Source: Paracoccaceae bacterium (GTDB taxonomy: Bacteria; Pseudomonadota; Alphaproteobacteria; Rhodobacterales; Rhodobacteraceae). Taken from it: a stretch of 64,000 nucleotides of DNA. Of the stretch, positions 1 to 7,611 are shown piece after piece. Where the stretch lies: contig WGNF01000011.1 of the NCBI GenBank assembly GCA_016124615.1, forward strand, positions 62,001 through 126,000. Direction: 5' to 3'. The position numbers and the translations under genes are program-made. The notes under the pieces were generated by a model. The model saw only the letters and a program-made list of their open reading frames with translations. It made no database searches and had not been told where the DNA came from. Each line of letters opens with the position of its first letter. Position 1 is the first letter of the stretch.

Positions 1-138
1 GCCAACCACGCCGCACCCGGCTTTTCGGGCCGATGTCTCCCACAGCAATCGGGATGTCGCTTCTGGAAAATGCGCCCGGCCACGCTGGGCGCAAAGTCGG
101 GGGGAAGGCCTCCTCCTCCCTCCTCCGCCAGGAACACC

Positions 139-1377
139 ATGATGCTCTCAGATACCGATGTCCTCTCGCTGCTGATGGCGCGCAAGCCGGGTTATTCGCT
201 GCCGCAGGCGTTCTACACCGACCCCGACCTGTTTCAGGCGGACATGCACAACATCTACTATCGCGACTGGCTGATGACGATCGCGACGGTCGAGATTCCG
301 AAGACCGGCAACTACGTCACGCTGCAGATCGGCGCCTATTCGATCATCATCGTGCGCGGCGCCGATGGTGCGATCCGGTCGTTCCACAACTCTTGCCGCC
401 ACCGTGGCAGCCGGATCTGTTCGGCCGCCAAGGGATCGTCGCCCAAGCTGGTCTGCCCCTATCACCAGTGGACCTATGAGCTTGACGGCCGACTGCTTTA
501 CGCGCGCGAGATGGACGCCGGGTTCAAACCTGCGGAACACGGGCTGAAACCCGTTCACTGCCGCGAAGCCGCGGGGATGGTGTTCGTCTGCCTGGCCGCC
601 GAGGCGCCCGAGTTCGACTCGATGCGGCTTCAGGCCGAACGCTATTTCGGCCCGCACCGGCTGGACCAGACACGGGTCGCCTTCCAAAGCACGATCGTCG
701 AGAAGGGCAACTGGAAGCTGGTGCTGGAAAACAACCGCGAGTGTTACCATTGCTCGGGGTCTCACCCCGCGCTTTGCCGGACATTCTCGGACGATCCCGA
801 CCTTGTCGGCGGCGATGACAGCATCGGCTCGCCCGCCGGGGCCGCCCATATCGCCCGCTGCGAGGCGGCCGGGCTGCCGTCGAAATACGTCATCGCGCCG
901 TCCGAGCAATGGCGCTTTGTCCGCATCCCCTTCATCGGCGATGCCGTGAGCTATACGATGGATGGAAAGGCCGCCGTGAAAAAGCGGGTCGGCACCGTTC
1001 CCTTCGACAATGCGGGGTCGTGCCTCTTCTTCCACTACCCTAACACCTGGAACCATTTCCTGTCGGATCAGGCGCTGATCTTCCGCGTCATGCCGATCTC
1101 GGCGACCGAAACCGAGGTGACGACCACGTGGCTGGTCAACAAGGATGCGGTCGAAGGGGTGGATTATGACCTGAAGCGGCTGACCGAAGTCTGGCTTGAC
1201 ACCAACGACGAAGACCGCCGCATCGTCGAGGAAAACCAGATCGGCATCCTGTCGCCAGCCTATGAGCCTGGCCCCTATTCGCAACATCAGGAAAGCGGCG
1301 TGATCCAGTTCGTGGACTGGTACGCGGCCACGTTGCAGCGCCGCCTGACCGGCGGCAACCAGCTGGCGGCGGAGTAA
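139..1377 (+). CDS. gbcA: Rieske 2Fe-2S oxygenase alpha subunit, glycine-betaine demethylase type
   Basis: Rieske non-heme iron oxygenase of 412 residues. The Rieske centre is visible as C86-x-H88 and C106-x2-H109 (CRHRG and CPYHQW), and the mononuclear iron ligands are probably H204 and H209 in the ECYHC..SHP segment. The family removes a methyl group from quaternary amines such as glycine betaine or stachydrine, releasing formaldehyde, with electrons from a dedicated reductase. That reductase follows 4 bp downstream, which supports a GbcAB pair. I chose the ATG at 139 because AGGA lies just upstream; the longer upstream reading is low-complexity. Betaine against another N-methylated substrate cannot be decided from sequence. 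Cytoplasmic. Confidence 0.88.
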   Translation: MMLSDTDVLSLLMARKPGYSLPQAFYTDPDLFQADMHNIYYRDWLMTIATVEIPKTGNYVTLQIGAYSIIIVRGADGAIRSFHNSCRHRGSRICSAAKGSSPKLVCPYHQWTYELDGRLLYAREMDAGFKPAEHGLKPVHCREAAGMVFVCLAAEAPEFDSMRLQAERYFGPHRLDQTRVAFQSTIVEKGNWKLVLENNRECYHCSGSHPALCRTFSDDPDLVGGDDSIGSPAGAAHIARCEAAGLPSKYVIAPSEQWRFVRIPFIGDAVSYTMDGKAAVKKRVGTVPFDNAGSCLFFHYPNTWNHFLSDQALIFRVMPISATETEVTTTWLVNKDAVEGVDYDLKRLTEVWLDTNDEDRRIVEENQIGILSPAYEPGPYSQHQESGVIQFVDWYAATLQRRLTGGNQLAAE

Positions 1378-1381
1378 CCCG

Positions 1382-2455
1382 ATGATCCCGATGCCGCGCG
1401 AGGATACGCCGATCTGGACCGACGACGAGGATCTGGAATGCGTGATGGTGGTGCCCGAGGCGCCCGACGTGAAAAGTTTTGTGTTCCGGCCGCCGTCAGG
1501 GGCGACCTTCCTGTTCCGGGCGGGGCAGTTCGTGACCCTCGATCTGCCGGTGCCCGGCGGCATCGTGCAGCGCACCTTCACCATCTCGTCCAGCCCGACA
1601 AGCAACGTCTACCTTTCGGTGACGGTGAAGGCGCAGGCGGGCAGCGTCGGCGGGCGCTGGATGCTGGACCATCTCGTGCCGGGGGTGCGCATCAGGGCCC
1701 GCGGCCCCTCTGGCGTCTTTCACCTGCCGCGCCAGCCCGATGGCAAATACCTCTTCATCGGCGCGGGCTCCGGCGTGACGCCGATGATGTCGATGGCCGC
1801 CTTCCTCTTCGAACGCGGCGAGGAACCCGACATCAACTTCATCGCCTGCGCGCGTCGGCCAGGCGAGTTGATCTTTCGCAAACGGCTGGAATACATGGCC
1901 AGCCGCGTTCAGGGGCTGAAGCTGCATTTCGTCGTCGGCCGGGAAGACCCCTATGAGGTCTGGACCGGCTATCGCGGCCGGTTCAACCAGCTGATGCTGG
2001 GCCTGATGGCGCCAGACTATCTGGATCGCGATGTCTATTGCTGCGGCCCCGAAAGTTTCATGCAGGCGGTGCGCGACATGCTGAACGCGCTTGGCTACAA
2101 CATGGACCGCTATCACCAGGAAAGCTTCCACGCCCCGGCGACCCGGCTGGCCGAGGTGCCCGAGATCCACGACCTTGTGCCGCAAGAGGATATTCTTGCC
2201 GAACTGGTGTTCACCGGCGCCGGCGTATCGCGAAGCTGCGCGCAGACCGATACCGTTCTGGCGGTGGCGAAGGCCTCTGGCCTGAACATCCCGTCCGGCT
2301 GCAACTTCGGCGTTTGCGGCACCTGCAAGGTTCACAAGCGGGCGGGCGAGGTGCACATGGTGCATAACGGCGGGATCAGCGACGAAGATATCGAGGCGGG
2401 TTACATCCTCGCCTGCTGCTCGCATCCGATCGGACGGGTCGAGGTCGAGGTCTGA
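1382..2455 (+). CDS. gbcB: Hybrid FAD / 2Fe-2S reductase partner of the Rieske oxygenase
   Basis: Electron-transfer component of 357 residues that should pass electrons from NAD(P)H to the preceding oxygenase. Domain order is FAD-binding ferredoxin-reductase barrel (RTFTIS, about residues 60-70), NAD(P)-binding domain (GAGSGVTPMMSM, about 125-136; YCCGPESFM, about 220) and a C-terminal plant-type ferredoxin with CNFGVCGTC and a later CC. This arrangement is typical of GbcB. It starts 4 bp after gbcA, so the two are surely cotranscribed. It converges almost without gap on the histidine kinase gene. Confidence in the reductase call is high; the exact substrate of the pair is inferred. Confidence 0.88.
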   Translation: MIPMPREDTPIWTDDEDLECVMVVPEAPDVKSFVFRPPSGATFLFRAGQFVTLDLPVPGGIVQRTFTISSSPTSNVYLSVTVKAQAGSVGGRWMLDHLVPGVRIRARGPSGVFHLPRQPDGKYLFIGAGSGVTPMMSMAAFLFERGEEPDINFIACARRPGELIFRKRLEYMASRVQGLKLHFVVGREDPYEVWTGYRGRFNQLMLGLMAPDYLDRDVYCCGPESFMQAVRDMLNALGYNMDRYHQESFHAPATRLAEVPEIHDLVPQEDILAELVFTGAGVSRSCAQTDTVLAVAKASGLNIPSGCNFGVCGTCKVHKRAGEVHMVHNGGISDEDIEAGYILACCSHPIGRVEVEV

Positions 2456-2462
2456 TCGCCGC

Positions 2463-3818
2463 TCAGCTAGGGCGGAACCGCGCCAGCCGGACGGTCAGCC
2501 GCGCGCCGCCGGTGGGGGCGTCGTCGATGGCGATGCTGCCGCCGTGCGCCTCGACCAGCCCGCGCGCGATGGCAAGGCCAAGGCCGCCGCCGCCGGTGCG
2601 CCGGTTGCGCGAGGTTTCGGCCCGCACGAAGGGTTCCAGCAGGATCTCGCGTTGCTCGGGCGGGATGCCGGGGCCTTCGTCATCGACGGTCAGCACCAGC
2701 ACCCCCGCCTCGGCGCCAAGGCCGACATGCGCGACATGGCCATAGCTGAGCGCGTTACCGATCAGGTTGGCGACGACGCGCCGCAACGCGAGCCGGTCGC
2801 CAAGGATGGTGGCGCCGATCGCGGCGGGGGCAAGGTGCAGATCGACCGGCGCCCCGGCGGCGCGGCGGTCGCGCACCTCGGAGGCGACGATCTCGTCCAG
2901 GTCGAACAACTCCTCGGTCAGCTCGCCCGCCCCGGCGCGGCTGGCCAGCAGCGCATCGTCAAGAAGGCGGATCATGTCGGCGATATCGGTGATCGCGCGC
3001 GCGCGCTCGTCCGGGTCGGGGATTTGCTCGACGCGCAGCCGCAAGCGGGTGGCGAAGCTGCGCACGTCATGCGAGATGCCGCCCAGCATCGCCATCCGGG
3101 CGCGCTGAAGCTGCGCCAGACGGGTCTGCATCCGCTCGAAGGCGGCGATCAGGGCGCGGATCTCGGGCGCGCTGGTGCGCGCGCGTGGCAGCTGCACCGG
3201 CTCCCCGCTGGGGTCGATCCGCTCTGCCGCCGCAGCAAGGCGGGCAAGCTGGCGCGTCTCGCGCTGCATCACAAGCAGCGCCAGCAGCGCAACGACGGTG
3301 CCGAACAGCCCCGCGCCAAAGCCGACCGGCAGGCCGATCCGCGACAGCACCACCGGGCTGGAACTGTCGATCACCAGCGTATCGCCGCTATCCAGCGCGA
3401 TGCGGAATTCAAGCGCGTTGGCGGCGCTGGCGAAAAGGCGCGGGAACCGCGCGCCAAGCCCGGTCACCGGCGGCGCCCACAGCGTGAAGGCACGCGCGCC
3501 AAGCGCCGCGGCATAGGGCTGGCGTTCGGGGGGGGCGAGCGGGAGCGCCCTTGCAGGCGCATCGGCAAGGGTGCCGCCCGGCTCGACCCGCACCGCGAGA
3601 ATGCGTGAATGAAGGGCGTCGGCAATCGCGGGCCGCTCTGCCGCGGGCGTGCGCTCGACCAGCGCCACCACTGCAGCAACCTGCGCCGGGTCGGGGCGGC
3701 CGTCCGTGCGGTCCAGATGCCGGGACAGGTAGAACAGCGCGATCGCCCCGACCATCACGGTTGTCAGCGCGACCATGGCGATCAGGGTCAGCCGCGTGGC
3801 CAGGGTCGCACGCAGCAT
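2463..3818 (-). CDS. Sensor histidine kinase, EnvZ-like
   Basis: Membrane histidine kinase of 451 residues. There is one N-terminal transmembrane segment (about residues 10-32), a periplasmic domain of about 130 residues, a second membrane segment (about 160-185), a HAMP linker, a HisKA box with the phospho-acceptor His in GGISHDVRS, and an HATPase domain with N box NLIGNALSYG, G1 box DEGPGIP and G2 box GGGGLGLA. Its ATG overlaps the stop of the response-regulator gene as ATGA, so the two are translationally coupled. The sensed signal is not evident. Residue numbers are approximate. Confidence 0.9.
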   Translation of the reverse strand: MLRATLATRLTLIAMVALTTVMVGAIALFYLSRHLDRTDGRPDPAQVAAVVALVERTPAAERPAIADALHSRILAVRVEPGGTLADAPARALPLAPPERQPYAAALGARAFTLWAPPVTGLGARFPRLFASAANALEFRIALDSGDTLVIDSSSPVVLSRIGLPVGFGAGLFGTVVALLALLVMQRETRQLARLAAAAERIDPSGEPVQLPRARTSAPEIRALIAAFERMQTRLAQLQRARMAMLGGISHDVRSFATRLRLRVEQIPDPDERARAITDIADMIRLLDDALLASRAGAGELTEELFDLDEIVASEVRDRRAAGAPVDLHLAPAAIGATILGDRLALRRVVANLIGNALSYGHVAHVGLGAEAGVLVLTVDDEGPGIPPEQREILLEPFVRAETSRNRRTGGGGLGLAIARGLVEAHGGSIAIDDAPTGGARLTVRLARFRPS

Positions 3819-4534
3819 CAGGGCGCCGCCCGGACGATGGCAGTGAACAGATAACCGCCATTTCGCACCGTGCTGATCAGGTTCGATCCGGGGCTCGCCG
3901 CCTCCAGCTTGCGGCGCAGGCGCGAGATCAGCATGTCAACCGTGCGGTCGAACGGATCGGCTTGGCGCCCGCGGGTAAAGTCGAGGATCTGGTCGCGCGT
4001 CAGCACCCGGCGCGGGCGCTGCACCAGACAGGCCAGCAGATCGAATTCGGCGCTGGTCAGCGTGATTGGCTCGTCTGGCTCGGTCGCAAGCTGGCGCGCG
4101 TCAAGGTCGATGACGAAGCGGTCGAACAGCAGGCACCGGTTCGCCGGTGCCGGTGGCCCCATATTGGCCCTGCGCAACAGGGCGCGCACGCGGGCGAGCA
4201 GTTCGCGCGGGCTGAAGGGTTTCACCAGATAGTCGTCGGCGCCCATTTCGAGGCCAAGAACGCGGTCGATCTCATCGCTCTTGGCGGTCAGCATCAGGAT
4301 CGGCAGGGTCTCGCTGGCGCGCAGGCGGCGGCAGATCGACAACCCATCCTCGCCCGGCAGCATCAGATCAAGGATCAGCAGGTCCGGGCGCTGGCGCAGC
4401 AGCGCGGCATCAAGCCCGGCGCCATCCTCGGCTTCGTCAACGGTAAAGCCCTCGCGGCGCAGCATTCCGGTGACCAGCCGACGGATGTCGGGGTCGTCTT
4501 CCACGATCAACAGATGGGCCAGCGGCGCGGTCAT
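3818..4534 (-). CDS. OmpR-family response regulator
   Basis: Two-domain response regulator of 238 residues. The receiver has the acidic pocket ED13-D14, phospho-acceptor D56 in LILDLMLPG and the Lys of DDYLVKPF. The C-terminal winged-helix (trans_reg_C) ends in the usual NLISTVRNGGYLF hairpin. It is the first gene of a two-gene operon with the kinase that follows. The upstream intergenic region carries three TTTACA-like repeats at 10-bp spacing, a pattern typical of OmpR-family binding, which suggests autoregulation and control of the divergent small secreted protein gene. Confidence 0.93.
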   Translation of the reverse strand: MTAPLAHLLIVEDDPDIRRLVTGMLRREGFTVDEAEDGAGLDAALLRQRPDLLILDLMLPGEDGLSICRRLRASETLPILMLTAKSDEIDRVLGLEMGADDYLVKPFSPRELLARVRALLRRANMGPPAPANRCLLFDRFVIDLDARQLATEPDEPITLTSAEFDLLACLVQRPRRVLTRDQILDFTRGRQADPFDRTVDMLISRLRRKLEAASPGSNLISTVRNGGYLFTAIVRAAP

Positions 4535-4586
4535 GGCGGCGATTGTGCGGCCAAGGCCGGGCCGACCGCAAGCGCCGTTCCGGGCG

Positions 4587-4612
4587 TTTACACTCTGTTA
4601 CAAGCGGTTGAC
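4587..4612. promoter_or_regulatory. Three 10-bp-spaced TTTACA-like repeats, candidate OmpR-type operator
   Basis: TTTACA (4587-4592), GTTACA (4597-4602) and TTGACA (4607-4612) lie exactly 10 bp apart on one DNA face, between the divergent response-regulator gene and the small secreted protein gene. OmpR/PhoB-family regulators bind tandem direct repeats of this periodicity. The assignment to the adjacent regulator is inference. The third repeat could also serve as a -35 box. Confidence 0.45.
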
Positions 4613-4725
4613 ACAATACGACAAAGAGTTGCCCGGCGGTCAAACCGGGCTGACATCGCGACTGCATTCTCCTTCGCATGGACCTGCCGATCGGCAAGGT
4701 CGACCGCATCAAGGAGATCAGGAAC

Positions 4726-5025
4726 ATGAAGAAACTTGTCACCACCGCATCCGTCGCCATCGCCGTCGCGCTGACGGCCGCCAGCGCCGGGGCCTGGACC
4801 CGCAACACAACCGTCACCGGCCCGCGCGGCACCGCCACCACCTCTGCCGCCGGAACCTGCTACGATCAGAGCTGCACCCGCTCTGTCACCCGCACCGGGC
4901 CCTATGGCAACAGCATGAGCCGTGCGGGCAGCGTCTCTTGCGCCGACGGCAGCTGCACCGGCACCCGCACCACCACCGGCTATCGCGGCAACAGCTGGAC
5001 GCGCGAAACCACCGTGACGCGCTGA
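4726..5025 (+). CDS. Small secreted Thr/Gly-rich protein with internal repeats
   Basis: 99-residue protein with a clear signal peptide (MKKLVTTASVAIAVALTA, cleavage near ASAGA-W). The mature part is rich in Thr, Arg, Gly and Ser, with recurring TGPRG / TGPYG / TGYRG units separated by paired-Cys loops (GTCYDQSCT and VSCADGSCT). The start at 4726 is preceded by AAGGAG at good distance; an upstream in-frame ATG at 4678 would destroy the signal peptide. It faces the two-component genes and shares their regulatory region, so it may be a target. No enzymatic motif; function unknown. Confidence 0.75.
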   Translation: MKKLVTTASVAIAVALTAASAGAWTRNTTVTGPRGTATTSAAGTCYDQSCTRSVTRTGPYGNSMSRAGSVSCADGSCTGTRTTTGYRGNSWTRETTVTR

Positions 5026-5083
5026 CCCGCCGGACGGGCGGCATCCCCCTGCCGCCCGCCCCCTTCCCCTTCCCGCGAGGCCG

Positions 5084-5992
5084 ATGATGTTCGCGCAGTT
5101 TCCCCAATTCGCCGGTCGCGGCCCGCATCTGCTGACTCCGGCGGTCACGCTCGGCTTCATGGTGCTGGAATACCTGCTGGCGCGCAGCCTGCGCGCCGAG
5201 GCCCGCACCCACAACCTTGGCGAAAGCGCGGCCTCGTTCGGCGTCGCGGCCGGGCAACTGCTGGTGCGCGGGCTGGAGGCCGGGCTCTTTGCCCTGCCCT
5301 TCGCCTTTGTCTACCGGCACCGGCTGTTTAACTTCGATCCGACCGCGCCCGCCGCGATTGTTGCGCTCTTTCTGGCGGTGGAGTTTGCCTATTACTGGCA
5401 ACACCGCGCCTCGCATCGCATCCGCTGGATGTGGGCGACCCATGCCGTGCACCATTCGCCGACCCGGCTCAACCTCACGGCGGCGATCCGGCTGGGCTGG
5501 ACCGGCGGCCTGTCGGGCAATGTGCTGTTCTTCCTGCCGCTGGTCTGGATCGGCTTTCACCCGGTCGCCATCGTCGCGATGTTCGCTCTAAATCTGCATT
5601 ACCAGCTTTTCATCCACACCGAACTGGCGCCGCACCTCGGGCCGCTGGAATGGGTGCTGAACACGCCCCGGCACCACAGCGTCCACCACGCCTCGAACCC
5701 GAGTTGCCTTGACCGCAATTACGGCGGTGTGCTGATCGTCTTCGACCGCTTGTTCGGCACCTTTGCCGAGGCGCCGCAGGACGAGCCGCTGCGCTACGGG
5801 TTGGTTGGCGGCACCCCCACGCTGAACCCGCTGCGCATCGCGCTTGGCGAATGGCTGGTGCTGGTGCGCGATGTCGCGGCGGCGCGAACCCTGCGCGGGC
5901 GGTTGCGCGCGCTGTTCGGTGCCCCCGGTGCATCCGCCGCCGACACCCGCCCCAGCCCGCAACGGCCCGACCCCCGGGTTCCGGCCGAGTGA
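5084..5992 (+). CDS. Fatty acid hydroxylase / sterol desaturase superfamily membrane protein
   Basis: Integral membrane di-iron enzyme of 302 residues. Its His boxes are HRASH, HAVHHS and HHSVHH, with several hydrophobic helices between them, as expected for the fatty acid hydroxylase superfamily (PF04116). Such enzymes hydroxylate or desaturate lipid chains or sterol-like substrates at the membrane using O2. The C-terminal 30 residues are Pro/Ala-rich and probably disordered. It lies 58 bp after the small secreted protein gene and just before the Cys-rich protein gene. The substrate cannot be inferred. Confidence 0.88.
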   Translation: MMFAQFPQFAGRGPHLLTPAVTLGFMVLEYLLARSLRAEARTHNLGESAASFGVAAGQLLVRGLEAGLFALPFAFVYRHRLFNFDPTAPAAIVALFLAVEFAYYWQHRASHRIRWMWATHAVHHSPTRLNLTAAIRLGWTGGLSGNVLFFLPLVWIGFHPVAIVAMFALNLHYQLFIHTELAPHLGPLEWVLNTPRHHSVHHASNPSCLDRNYGGVLIVFDRLFGTFAEAPQDEPLRYGLVGGTPTLNPLRIALGEWLVLVRDVAAARTLRGRLRALFGAPGASAADTRPSPQRPDPRVPAE

Positions 5993-6018
5993 CATCATCC
6001 CGCAATGGAGATCTGACG

Positions 6019-6309
6019 ATGAAGACTTCCCTCGTTTCTTGCCTGTTGCCGACCCTCTGCGCGCTGATGCTGGCAACGGCCGCGCTGGCCGACGACACCG
6101 GAATGCCGGTGCAGATCACGCCCGAGATGCGGGCCGAGGCGCGCAAGGTGGCGATGGCCTGCCAAAGCGACCTGCACGCCTATTGCGCCGGTGTCTCGCC
6201 CGGCGGCGGGCGCATCCTCGCCTGCCTCAAGCCGCATCGCGATGATCTGACGCCCCCCTGCCATGCCGCGCTGGCGCAAGCCGTTGAGGTTTTCGCGGCA
6301 AGCCGCTGA
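6019..6309 (+). CDS. Small secreted cysteine-rich repeat protein
   Basis: 96-residue protein beginning with a signal peptide (MKTSLVSCLLPTLCALM, cleavage near ALA-DD). The mature part holds a GLG1-type Cys-rich repeat (PF00839-like): C..DLHAYC, then RILACLKPH, then PPCHAAL, with evenly spaced Cys that probably form disulfides in the periplasm. The ATG at 6019 follows GGAGATCTGACG; the longer upstream reading overlaps the hydroxylase gene and has no signal peptide. It may be cotranscribed with the hydroxylase, 26 bp upstream. Role unknown. Confidence 0.75.
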   Translation: MKTSLVSCLLPTLCALMLATAALADDTGMPVQITPEMRAEARKVAMACQSDLHAYCAGVSPGGGRILACLKPHRDDLTPPCHAALAQAVEVFAASR

Positions 6310-6332
6310 AGCCGCGGGCGGGGTTGCCGCGC

Positions 6333-7271
6333 CTAGCGCTTGCCTCGGCTGATGCCTTCCTCGATCACCGCGCGCATCGCCTGCCGGGCGCGGCCGCCGT
6401 CGCCGGCTTCGATGGCCAGAACGATGTCGCGGTGCGCCTTGGCGGAACGGGTGGGGCCGCCCGGATCATCCCCCGGCCAGCTGCGCCGCAGGGAGGCGAT
6501 CAGCGACACCTCGATCAGCGCACCGACCGCGCTCAGGAACGGGTTGTTGGCAGTTGCGGCGACCGCCAGATGAAAATCCAGATCGACCTTGGCGAAAGCC
6601 TCCGGCGTTATGCCGCGCGTGCCCATCTTGTCGGCCAGCCGCATCAGAAGGTCGAGGTCGGCCTGGGTGCGGCGTTGCGCGGCAAGGGCCGCAGCCTCGG
6701 GTTCCAGGATCAGCCGCATCTCGCCCAGATGCTCGACGAACGACCGGTCAAGCCCGGCTTCGGCCTGCCAGATCAGGACATCCGGGTCCAGAAGGTGCCA
6801 TTCGGACTGTTGCCGGACCTTGGCCCTGGCCCGCGTCTTGGACTCGAGCAATCCCTTGCCAGTCAGCACCTTGATCGTATCGCGCAGCACCGCGCGCGAG
6901 GCCCCGAATTGCTCCATCAGGTCACGGTCCGGGGGCAGCGTGCTGTCCTGCGCCCAGTTGCCCGACAGGATGGCGATCGCGAAGGCCCGCACCACCTTGT
7001 CGGAGGACGAGAGCGATGTATCCGCTGGCTTGCGTCTGGAAAGCCTGCGGGCCGGGTTGGCGGGCTTTTCCCCGCTGCGACCGGTGGTTGCACTGGACGA
7101 GGGCGCGATATAGCCAAGCGCGATCGCCGCCTCTGCCACGCGGCGCCGCGTCTTTTCCGGCAGCTTGTAACCCGGCGCGCGATTGAGAATGACGGATACC
7201 GTCGTCTGCGAGCATCCCGCGGCAATGGCGACATCTTTCATTGTCGCCTTGCCGCTCAATTTCCGCCCCAT
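6333..7271 (-). CDS. Transcription regulator: LacI-type HTH fused to GntR/FCD (FadR-like) regulator
   Basis: 312-residue regulator with three modules. Residues about 11-60 are a LacI-type helix-turn-helix (MKDVAIAAGCSQTTVSVILN). After a basic Ser/Pro linker comes a GntR winged helix (STLPPDRDLMEQFGASRAVL) and then an all-helical FCD ligand domain with the usual Asp/His metal-binding positions (DLDFHLAV, AKAHRDIV). The last two parts resemble DgoR-type sugar-acid regulators. Having both DNA-binding domains in one chain is unusual. The ATG at 7271 follows GGAAGGGGAG; a longer reading starting at 7379 is AT-rich and unlikely. It is divergent from the sugar ABC transporter operon, its probable target. 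Confidence 0.85.
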   Translation of the reverse strand: MGRKLSGKATMKDVAIAAGCSQTTVSVILNRAPGYKLPEKTRRRVAEAAIALGYIAPSSSATTGRSGEKPANPARRLSRRKPADTSLSSSDKVVRAFAIAILSGNWAQDSTLPPDRDLMEQFGASRAVLRDTIKVLTGKGLLESKTRARAKVRQQSEWHLLDPDVLIWQAEAGLDRSFVEHLGEMRLILEPEAAALAAQRRTQADLDLLMRLADKMGTRGITPEAFAKVDLDFHLAVAATANNPFLSAVGALIEVSLIASLRRSWPGDDPGGPTRSAKAHRDIVLAIEAGDGGRARQAMRAVIEEGISRGKR

Positions 7272-7320
7272 CCCCGCTCCCCTTCCCACGTGACGATCCG
7301 GTATAGATATTAGTAAAATA

Positions 7321-7363
7321 TATTTGACGCGGCTGGCCAATCGAAATCTATTTGGCGTGGATG
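7321..7363. repeat. Direct repeat pair upstream of the LacI-GntR regulator
   Basis: TATTTGACGCGGCTG (7321-7335) and TATTTGGCGTGGATG (7349-7363) are 15-bp direct repeats with three mismatches, 28 bp apart, in the AT-rich part of the 340-bp region between the divergent regulator and the sugar-transport operon. They may be operators for one of the regulator's two DNA-binding domains. That is inference. Confidence 0.35.
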
Positions 7364-7437
7364 CATCTTTATAACGCACTGAATCACATAAATTAAATTT
7401 TCCAGCCGGATACGGATTTCCCCCGGAGTCGGCTCTA

Positions 7438-7489
7438 TTGACAGGGAATGACCGGCAAAACTATCGTTGTGATTGAGGGTTCAACCTCA
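7438..7489 (+). promoter_or_regulatory. Candidate promoter and palindromic operator of the sugar ABC operon
   Basis: TTGACA (7438-7443) is followed after 18 bp by TATCGT (7462-7467), a plausible housekeeping promoter. Just downstream, at the expected transcription start, is the imperfect palindrome TGAGGGTTCAACCTCA (7474-7489, arms TGAGG/CCTCA). A palindrome at this position is a classical repressor site, and the neighbouring regulator is the natural candidate. The remaining 120 bp to the start codon at 7612 show only a strong ribosome binding site (AAGGGAGGA). Confidence 0.45.
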
Positions 7490-7611
7490 TTCGCGGTCAT
7501 GCCGGACCAATCAGGTTCGAGAAGCCATCGGCGTGAGCGACGTCGCGTAAGTTCGTAAGTGACTCTGGAGAATGGGCAGTCCTGCGCGGCTGGCCACAAG
7601 GGAGGATATAG

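Noticed and set aside
148..1605. A long minus-strand frame over gbcA
   Set aside because: Antisense to a clear Rieske oxygenase with intact metal ligands.
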